64,000 nt of DNA from Flavobacteriales bacterium. GTDB taxonomy: Bacteria > Bacteroidota > Bacteroidia > Flavobacteriales_F > PHOS-HE28. The position numbers and the translations under genes are program-made. The notes under the pieces are model-generated. The model had not been told where the DNA came from and did not search any database. It was given only the letters and a program-made list of their open reading frames with translations. Of the stretch, positions 58,387 through 64,000 are shown piece by piece. The stretch lies in assembly GCA_016716605.1 (NCBI GenBank), contig JADJWA010000001.1, positions 3,207,001 through 3,271,000 of the forward strand. The letters are read 5' to 3'. The first letter of the stretch is position 1. Each line of letters starts with the position of its first letter.

Positions 58387-59322
58387 ATGCAGGTGAGCAT
58401 CATCCTTCCGTGCTATAACGCAGCGCCGCATCTGGGCCGGTGCCTGAAGAGCCTGTTCGCGCAGACGCACCGCCCCTTGGAACTCATCGCCGTCGATGAT
58501 GGCAGTTCGGACGGATCAGCAGGACTGTTAGAGGAAGCAGCCCGAACGGCTCCATTCCCGATGCGTGTGCTCAGGCAGGCCAATGCCGGTGCCTGCGCAG
58601 CGCGCAATGCGGGCCTTACAGCAGCCAGCGGCGCCTACATCCAATTCATGGATTCCGATGATGAGATCGCTGCGGACAAGATCGAGCGGCACCTGGCCCT
58701 CGCGATCGAACATGGCGCCTGCGACCTTGTGGCGGGCAGCGCGCGGATCATGCGGCCGGATGGCGCGCTCGATCATCTCGACATCCTGCTGCCCGGATCG
58801 AACGATCAGTGGCTCGAACTGGCCCAGCACCGCATGGGCGGCACACCGAATAACTTCTGGAAGCGCGGGGCCGTGATCCTAGCCGGTGGCTGGGACCCGG
58901 CCATGCGCAGCAGCCAGGAATACGACCTCATGTTCCGCATGCTCACCGCCGGCGCCAGGGTGTGCCGCGACCCCGAGCCCCGAACCACGGTGCATCTGCA
59001 AGCGAGCGGAAGCGTGAGCACCACCGATCCCGCAGCGAAGTGGCGCCGGTACATCGATCTGCGGCTGCGCATCATCGCGCACATGAAGTCCACCCAGCCG
59101 GGCATCGACCTCGCACCATTCCATCAAGTGCTCTTCGACAGCCTGCGCACCCTGTATCCTCATGCGCCCGACGAAGCGCTGGCACTCTACCGCGAGCACC
59201 TGCCAGAAGGCTTCAAGCCGAAGGCCTCGTCAGCCACCGGGCAGGGCTACCTGCTGCTGCACCGGCTGCTCGGGTTCGCGTGCGCCAATCGCATTCGCGG
59301 TTGGCTCAACGGCCTGCGATGA
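58387..59322 (+). CDS. Glycosyltransferase family 2
   Basis: 311 residues. GT-A fold: 'SIILPCYNAAPHLGRCLKSLFAQ', 'ELIAVDDGSSDGSAGLLEEA', 'NAGACAARNAGLTAASGAYIQFMDSDDEIAADKI' (DxD as DSDDE, ~100). The C-terminal half has 'RSSQEYDLMFRMLTAGARV' and a helical end. It transfers sugars to lipid-linked glycan intermediates. The protein at 63107-64000 is a close relative (both end 'SRATSTSYLFLYRLLGFRW'-like / 'SSATGQGYLLLHRLLGFAC'). It overlaps the fusion GT gene by 17 nt, convergent. Confidence 0.92.
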   Translation: MQVSIILPCYNAAPHLGRCLKSLFAQTHRPLELIAVDDGSSDGSAGLLEEAARTAPFPMRVLRQANAGACAARNAGLTAASGAYIQFMDSDDEIAADKIERHLALAIEHGACDLVAGSARIMRPDGALDHLDILLPGSNDQWLELAQHRMGGTPNNFWKRGAVILAGGWDPAMRSSQEYDLMFRMLTAGARVCRDPEPRTTVHLQASGSVSTTDPAAKWRRYIDLRLRIIAHMKSTQPGIDLAPFHQVLFDSLRTLYPHAPDEALALYREHLPEGFKPKASSATGQGYLLLHRLLGFACANRIRGWLNGLR

Positions 59323-61459
59323 GCAAGCGATAAAGCAGGAGGTTCACGCCCGGAAGCCTCACGGGCATCAGGTTGTACCAGCGCGTGATCCGAATCAGGC
59401 CGCGCTTGTAGGCTGGGATATCGGCCAGGAGCTCCGGGACCAGGAGCGTGGCCTCCAATTCGGAGAGCACTCGTGATTCGATCCGGCCGAGCTTGGCATA
59501 GAGCAGCATCTGCAGGTAGGTCCGGTGAATGATCCCCATGAGCAACCCGGCTTCGCCCAGCCGCCCGGCGTCAGCCAAGAACTTGCGGTGGTAGCGCACA
59601 GCCGATTCAGCGAAGCTGGCCAACAACCGGCGTGGATCGAGCACCTTCCGCTCTTCCGCGATGCGGTAAAAGCAATCGGGCACGGTGTCGCGCAAGCGGA
59701 AGCGCACACCGGGCATGAGCAAGGCGCGCGTATGCAGCTCCACGTCCTGGTGGCGGCTGAAGGATTCATCGAAGCCGCCGATGCGCTGCAGGAAAGCGCG
59801 GTCCCAGATCGGCTGCATGGTCTGCCAGGGCAGCTTGTGCTTGAAGAAATCGGCCAGCGCATCGCGCGTGAGGGGCACCCAGCGCTGACCGTGATCCCCG
59901 GGCCTTTCACGGAAGACCTCCATGGTGCTCACGGCGAAATGCAGGCCGCTGCCTTCCATGAATGCCAGGCGGCGCTGCACGCAATGCCGCTCCAGCAGAT
60001 CATCGGCATCGAGGAAGATGATGTACGCGCCCCGGGCCTTGGCAATGCCGATGTTGCGGCAGTGGTTCGCGCCTTTGTTCTCCGGCAGCGGCGATACGCT
60101 GATGCGCGGATCGGCGACGGACATTCCCTTGAGCATGGCGACGGTGCCGTCGGTGCTCGCGTCGTCCACCACGATCAGCTCCCAGCTGGGATCGGTCTGC
60201 GCCTGCACGGATCGCACCATGTCGCCGATGAATCCCTGCTTGTTGAAGCTGGGCACGATGATGGACACGGCCGGGGCGCCATCCCGGGGCCGTGCGAATG
60301 GAGATCGCTCGGGAAGCGACGGCTCCCGTGCCATGCTTGCCTTCACGAGCAGGTACTGCGCATTGAATTGCTCCTTCGTGAAGTGGTCGCGCGCGAAGGC
60401 CATCAGGCGATGCACCTCATCAGCCGATGGCTTCTGCAGGTGGAGCGCATCGTCGGGAGCCAGGACCTGTCCTAACCTTTGGGAGCGTACCATGGCGCTG
60501 AAATCACCTACGCAATCGGAGATGGCCACCGGAAGGCCGGCGCTCAAGTACTCCGCGAACTTGGTGGGCGACGCCACGCGGTTGGTGATGCGGTCCTCGC
60601 GCAGCAGCAATCCTAGGTCACAATCCTGAAGGATGGCCCTAACCTCCTGGTGCCGCACCCAGCGCCGCGCGACCTGCGTGGGGAAGCGCTCGGCCATGCG
60701 CGAGATCACCGGATGCTCCGTGCTCAGGAAGAGCATGCGACGCTGCGGGTCGGATGTGAGCCATGGTATGACCACACGCTCCGCCAACTCGAGGGATTGC
60801 CATCCCACGGAGGTTCCCGAGTAAACGAGCACGGTATCGTCCGCGCTCCATCCCAACTCAGCGCGCAATCCATTGCGATGCCTCTCGAGCAGCACCTCCA
60901 CGCTCCTGCCCATGGTGCAGGGGATCACCGTGTGCCGTAAGGCGCTGTACCCGCACGTGCGCCGCCAATGATCAACCAGCGATTGGCTCACGGCCATGCG
61001 CATGTCCGCACGGGCCACCACCTCGCGCTCCAAGAGCTCGCACTCATCGATCAGCCGATCATCGTCTACCACGCGGTACTCCCGCCATTCAGCACCGTAG
61101 GCAGCGCGCGCATCGAAGCAGACCTCCTGCACCAGCCCGCGGTCGCGCATACGCAGGCCGAGCGCCGTCGCGAAGATTCCGCGACCGATGATGCCGCTCG
61201 GCCGGAACCAATGGCACACGGCCCAGAGCCAGAGCCAATTCGCTTTCCAATAGTGCTGGCGAGGCACCATGGGCAGCACAAGCGCATCGGGTACCCGGCT
61301 GCGGATCTGGCGGCGCGAGCTCAAATAGCCGCGCAGTGACACGAGTGCGACGAGCCGCACGCGCTCGCCGCCCAAGGCATTCAGGTGGTCCACCACGTCG
61401 GTGACCTGGCTCCAATAGACGCCGCTGGGCTGGTCGTTGTAGGTGATATAGATGATCAC
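59306..61459 (-). CDS. Two-domain glycosyltransferase (GT4-like plus GT2)
   Basis: 717 residues from GTG 61459, whose GTGA overlaps the WecB stop. The N-terminal ~410 residues are GT-B/GT4-like: 'ITYNDQPSGVYWSQVTDVVDHLN', 'VLVYSGTSVGWQSLELAERVV', 'DLGLLLREDRITNRVASPTKFAEYLSAGLPVAI'. From ~425 a full GT2 domain follows: 'VSIIVPSFNKQGFIGDMVRSVQAQ', 'ELIVVDDASTDGTVAMLKGM', 'NHCRNIGIAKARGAYIIFLDADDLLERH' (DxD as DADD), 'RHQDVELHTRALLMPG'. Fusion of two transferases suggests two successive sugar additions to one acceptor. It is in operon with wecB and the acetyltransferase. Confidence 0.85.
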   Translation of the reverse strand: MIIYITYNDQPSGVYWSQVTDVVDHLNALGGERVRLVALVSLRGYLSSRRQIRSRVPDALVLPMVPRQHYWKANWLWLWAVCHWFRPSGIIGRGIFATALGLRMRDRGLVQEVCFDARAAYGAEWREYRVVDDDRLIDECELLEREVVARADMRMAVSQSLVDHWRRTCGYSALRHTVIPCTMGRSVEVLLERHRNGLRAELGWSADDTVLVYSGTSVGWQSLELAERVVIPWLTSDPQRRMLFLSTEHPVISRMAERFPTQVARRWVRHQEVRAILQDCDLGLLLREDRITNRVASPTKFAEYLSAGLPVAISDCVGDFSAMVRSQRLGQVLAPDDALHLQKPSADEVHRLMAFARDHFTKEQFNAQYLLVKASMAREPSLPERSPFARPRDGAPAVSIIVPSFNKQGFIGDMVRSVQAQTDPSWELIVVDDASTDGTVAMLKGMSVADPRISVSPLPENKGANHCRNIGIAKARGAYIIFLDADDLLERHCVQRRLAFMEGSGLHFAVSTMEVFRERPGDHGQRWVPLTRDALADFFKHKLPWQTMQPIWDRAFLQRIGGFDESFSRHQDVELHTRALLMPGVRFRLRDTVPDCFYRIAEERKVLDPRRLLASFAESAVRYHRKFLADAGRLGEAGLLMGIIHRTYLQMLLYAKLGRIESRVLSELEATLLVPELLADIPAYKRGLIRITRWYNLMPVRLPGVNLLLYRLLIAGR

Positions 61460-62544
61460 AGCCAGCGCATGAGTGCCTCCACCGCGCGTTCGGTGGCATG
61501 GCCGTCCCAAAGGTGCGGCACCTTGCCCTTCTTGAATTCGCCGCGGGCGATCCGCTCCAGGATCCGATCGAGAACTTGCAGATCGAAGGTGATCAGGCTG
61601 TTGCTGCCCTCGGTGATGGTGATGGGGCGCTCGGTGCTGGGCCGCAGGGTGAGGCAGGGAACGCCGCGAAAGGTGGTCTCCTCCTGGATCCCGCCGCTAT
61701 CGGTGATCACCACGGCGCTGGTGGCTACGAGTTTCTGGAAATCGAAATAGCCCAGCGGATCGCAAAGCGTGATGCCGGGGTGGCTGGACAGCCGATCCGC
61801 AAGGCCATGCTCTTGCAGGTTACGGGCCGTGCGCGGATGCACCGGGAACACCGCAGGGAAGCGATCGGCCACCATGCGGACCAGATCCACCACGCGGGCG
61901 AGCGCCGCCGGCTCATCCACATTGCCGGGGCGGTGCATGGTGATCAGGGCATGGCCGCTGCCGCGCAATCCAAAGTGAGGAAGCACATCGGAGCCTTGGA
62001 TGCCATCGTCGTAGGCCACGAGGGTATCGATCATGGTGTTGCCCACCATGCGGATGCGCTCGGGCGCGATCCCTTCGGCAATCAGATTCTCCGCGCCGCT
62101 TGGCTCGGTGGTGAGGAGCAGCCCGGCCATCCGGTCGGTAAGGATTCGGTTCACTTCTTCCGGCATCCCCAGGTCGCGGCTGCGCAATCCGCTCTCCAAA
62201 TGCGCCAGCGCAAGGCTCAGCTTATTCGCGGCGATGGCAGCGGCCAAGGTGCTGTCCACATCGCCCACCACCATCACGCCATCGGGCCGTGATTCGCGCA
62301 TGACCGACTCCAGTGCGAGGATCAGATGGCCCATGCGCGCCGCAGGCGATCCATCCGGAACGGACAGCATGCGATCGGGCCGCAGGCCGAACTGATCGAA
62401 GAACACGGTGCTCATGCGATCATCGGCATGCTGACCGGTATGCACCAGCTGCACATGCAGGCCCTGCTGGCGAGCCACATCCTTGAAGCGCGTCACCTTC
62501 ATGAAATTGGGGCGCGTGCCCACAACGACCATCAGATGCTTCAT
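61456..62544 (-). CDS. wecB: UDP-N-acetylglucosamine 2-epimerase (non-hydrolysing)
   Basis: 362 residues. 'VVVGTRPNFMKVTRF', 'LVHTGQHADDRMSTVFFDQFG', 'MVVGDVDSTLAAAIAANKLSLALAHLESGLRSRD', 'NRILTDRMAGLLLTTEPSGAENL', 'SGGIQEETTFRGVPCLTLRPSTERPITI' (signature GGIQEE with catalytic Asp/Glu/His positions). It interconverts UDP-GlcNAc and UDP-ManNAc, a first step toward ManNAc-type sugars of surface glycans. Start and stop overlap both neighbours by 4 nt. Confidence 0.94.
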   Translation of the reverse strand: MKHLMVVVGTRPNFMKVTRFKDVARQQGLHVQLVHTGQHADDRMSTVFFDQFGLRPDRMLSVPDGSPAARMGHLILALESVMRESRPDGVMVVGDVDSTLAAAIAANKLSLALAHLESGLRSRDLGMPEEVNRILTDRMAGLLLTTEPSGAENLIAEGIAPERIRMVGNTMIDTLVAYDDGIQGSDVLPHFGLRGSGHALITMHRPGNVDEPAALARVVDLVRMVADRFPAVFPVHPRTARNLQEHGLADRLSSHPGITLCDPLGYFDFQKLVATSAVVITDSGGIQEETTFRGVPCLTLRPSTERPITITEGSNSLITFDLQVLDRILERIARGEFKKGKVPHLWDGHATERAVEALMRWL

Positions 62545-63110
62545 GATGCTCCGCGCGTGGCGATGATGTACTGGTCGCTGGGGGTGTCGCTGATCTTGCG
62601 CGCCGGGGCGCCGGCGATGGTGATGCGCCCTTCGGGGAATGAGGTGTTCACCACGCTGTTGGCACCCACCACCAGATTCGGCCCAAGCACCGCATCGCCG
62701 AAGATCTTGGCTCCGGGGCCGATGTAGCAGTTGTCGCCGATGCGCGGAGCGGGCTCAGGAGGCGGTCCCGGGCGCGTCCCGATCACCACATCGACATGGA
62801 TGCGGCAATTGGCGCCGATGCGCGCATCGGGGTGGACGATGATGGTGCCGCGGTGCGCGATCGAGAGCCCGGGGCCGAAGGTGTTCAAGGGAATCTCGAA
62901 TCCGCAGCGAACGCCCTGCCTGTGCAATCTCCAGCCCCAATAGCGCCGCCGCCACGCGTTGGCTCCGGTGTTGTGCAGGTGCTCGACCTTGCGGAGCAGG
63001 CGCTGGAATCGCCACACCTCATCGTAGCGAGAGGGCCGCTCGCCCGTTCGCCGCAAGCCGATGCGATCGGCTTCGAGGTAATGGTTGAGGTCCTGTCGCG
63101 ATCGGATCAT
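62541..63110 (-). CDS. Left-handed beta-helix acetyltransferase (serine-acetyltransferase-like)
   Basis: 189 residues. An N-terminal helical region ('SRYDEVWRFQRLLRKVEHLHNTG') precedes hexapeptide repeats from ~75 to ~165: 'FGPGLSIAHRGTIIVHPDARIGANCRIHVDVVIGTRPG', 'IGDNCYIGPGAKIFGDAVLGPNLVVGANSVV', ending 'IAGAPARKI'. The histidine in 'SIAHRGTIIVH' matches the CysE catalytic region. In glycan clusters such CysE-like proteins O-acetylate sugars rather than serine. It is overlapped at both ends by 4 nt. Confidence 0.87.
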   Translation of the reverse strand: MIRSRQDLNHYLEADRIGLRRTGERPSRYDEVWRFQRLLRKVEHLHNTGANAWRRRYWGWRLHRQGVRCGFEIPLNTFGPGLSIAHRGTIIVHPDARIGANCRIHVDVVIGTRPGPPPEPAPRIGDNCYIGPGAKIFGDAVLGPNLVVGANSVVNTSFPEGRITIAGAPARKISDTPSDQYIIATRGAS

Positions 63111-64000
63111 CGGCCAATCAATGCGTCCTTGATGCCCGCCAGCCGTTCGGCCCAGCGGAATCCCAGCAGCCGGTAAAGGAACAGGTAGCTCGTCGAGGTG
63201 GCGCGGCTGACCTCGGGAACGAAGCCCTTCGGCAGCAGTTGATCGAAGGCTTCGATGGCGGCGCGCCGGTCATGCGCCGAAAGTACGCGGATGGCCATGA
63301 AGAGGTATTGATCAGCTGCCGCGATCACGGCGGCGTTCGCCTCAGCCCCTGATCCGCGGAGGTGGTCGCGCATGGCACGGCGCAGCTCGATGTACCGCAG
63401 CCAGTTCTCGCGCTCATCGGTGCGGCTGATGGAGCCGCGCGCACGCTTGAGCACCTCGCAGCCCGGCTCCATGTCCCAAGCGATCACCGCATCGCGCTTC
63501 AGCATGCGGAAGAGCAGCTCGTAATCCTGGCTGCTTCGCAGGCCCTTATCCCAGCCGCCCGCATCGAGCACGGCTTGCCGCCGGAAAAGATTGGCGCTGG
63601 TGGTGCCGATGCGCGTTCGCACGAGCGCCATCCACGGATCGCCCCCGAGGGGCAGTACCTCCTCGGCCCGCCCATCCTCATACCGGTTGGAATAGGCCCC
63701 GGCGACCGCATCGGCCCCATAGCGCTCCGCGAGGGCCAGTTGCCGGAGGATCTTCCCAGGGCGCAACGCATCATCGGCATCGAGGAACTGCACCCATTCA
63801 GCATCGGTGGCCGCCATGCCCGCATTCCGAGCCGCACAAGCACCGCTTCTCTCGCGAAGGGCGATCACCCGCAACCGCACGCACGCGTCGCTCGCGATGC
63901 CGTGCAATGCTTCCAGCGTTCCATCGGTGCTCGCGTCATCCACCGCTATCACTTCCAGCCTGGAGATGCCCTGATCGCGAAGCGAAGCGATGGCGCGCGG
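63107..64000 (-). CDS. Glycosyltransferase family 2 (5' end beyond window)
   Basis: 298 codons are visible; the start lies past the right edge. 'EVIAVDDASTDGTLEALHGIA', 'GACAARNAGMAATDAEWVQFLDADDALRPGKI' (DxD as DADDA), 'RSSQDYELLFRMLKRDAVI'. It is closely similar along its length to the GT2 protein at 58387-59322, including the C-terminal '(Y/L)LLGF' ending. It is the first gene, as far as seen, of an operon with the acetyltransferase (4-nt overlap), wecB and the fusion transferase. Confidence 0.9.
   Translation of the reverse strand, partial: PRAIASLRDQGISRLEVIAVDDASTDGTLEALHGIASDACVRLRVIALRERSGACAARNAGMAATDAEWVQFLDADDALRPGKILRQLALAERYGADAVAGAYSNRYEDGRAEEVLPLGGDPWMALVRTRIGTTSANLFRRQAVLDAGGWDKGLRSSQDYELLFRMLKRDAVIAWDMEPGCEVLKRARGSISRTDERENWLRYIELRRAMRDHLRGSGAEANAAVIAAADQYLFMAIRVLSAHDRRAAIEAFDQLLPKGFVPEVSRATSTSYLFLYRLLGFRWAERLAGIKDALIGR

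Noticed and set aside
47054..64000. Horizontally acquired polysaccharide island with mobile ends
   Set aside because: No transposase, integrase, direct repeats at the edges or clear change in base composition was visible.

Overview
The window is a 64 kb, GC-rich, densely coded chromosomal segment of a Bacteroidota bacterium, most likely a high-GC Flavobacteriales-type lineage. This rests on the family content: type IX secretion (T9SS) sorting domains, a gliding-motility-type C-terminal domain, a PF13568-type outer-membrane barrel, DUF4846, a SpmA-SpmB fusion and a Bacteroidota-only ~480-residue family. It also rests on promoters of the Bacteroidota form: TAnnTTTG or TAnnTTCG boxes lie only 3-8 nt before many start codons, so many mRNAs are probably leaderless. 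No rRNA, CRISPR array, insertion sequence or phage module was seen.

Layout. 1-3446 (-): a large secreted beta-helix protein running off the left edge, followed by a repeat-rich spacer and an HTH regulator ending in a C7G12 tract. 4.2-10.1 kb: a small exported protein, a spermidine-synthase-like methyltransferase and a 1593-residue surface protein with 19 Ig-like repeats. 10.1-15.3 kb: a WG-repeat protein divergent from an RND/MMPL exporter, then an exported TPR-like protein. 15.4-20.5 kb: trmD-rplS, a GT9 glycosyltransferase, a paaG-paaH pair and a YceI lipoprotein. 20.5-29.9 kb: DUF2461, Ogt, exported proteins, a methyltransferase, SpmAB, a coupled OsmC/CDGSH pair, the unknown 481-residue family and a coupled DUF4846/WD40 pair. 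29.9-36.6 kb: an SLC13 permease, a frameshifted glycosylasparaginase, endonuclease I, a T9SS esterase, an OM barrel, rhodanese and tRNA-Ala(CGC). 36.7-47.0 kb: small exported proteins, a DUF1883/membrane pair, a universal stress protein, a SiaC-like protein, a coiled-coil lipoprotein, a DECR-like SDR, a frameshifted 2H phosphoesterase, a DegT aminotransferase, a large exported protein and YaaA.

47.0-64.0 kb is a cell-surface polysaccharide region. It holds an O-antigen-ligase-like polymerase, a CotH protein, an MBOAT O-acyltransferase with an SGNH-like partner, GT4 and NAD-epimerase genes, three GT2-type transferases (one a 717-residue two-domain fusion), WecB and a LbetaH acetyltransferase. 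Embedded in it (53.06-56.26 kb) is a translationally coupled four-gene cassette: one T9SS cargo protein and three tandem paralogues. Each paralogue joins a tail-fibre-like beta domain to a compact Cys-rich domain that looks like a reduced FGE/C-type-lectin fold. This is the most likely undescribed system in the window.

Two otherwise intact genes (glycosylasparaginase, 2H phosphoesterase) each lack a single base in a short repeat. They are either young pseudogenes or assembly indels. Assignments come from reading motifs by eye; no database search was run.
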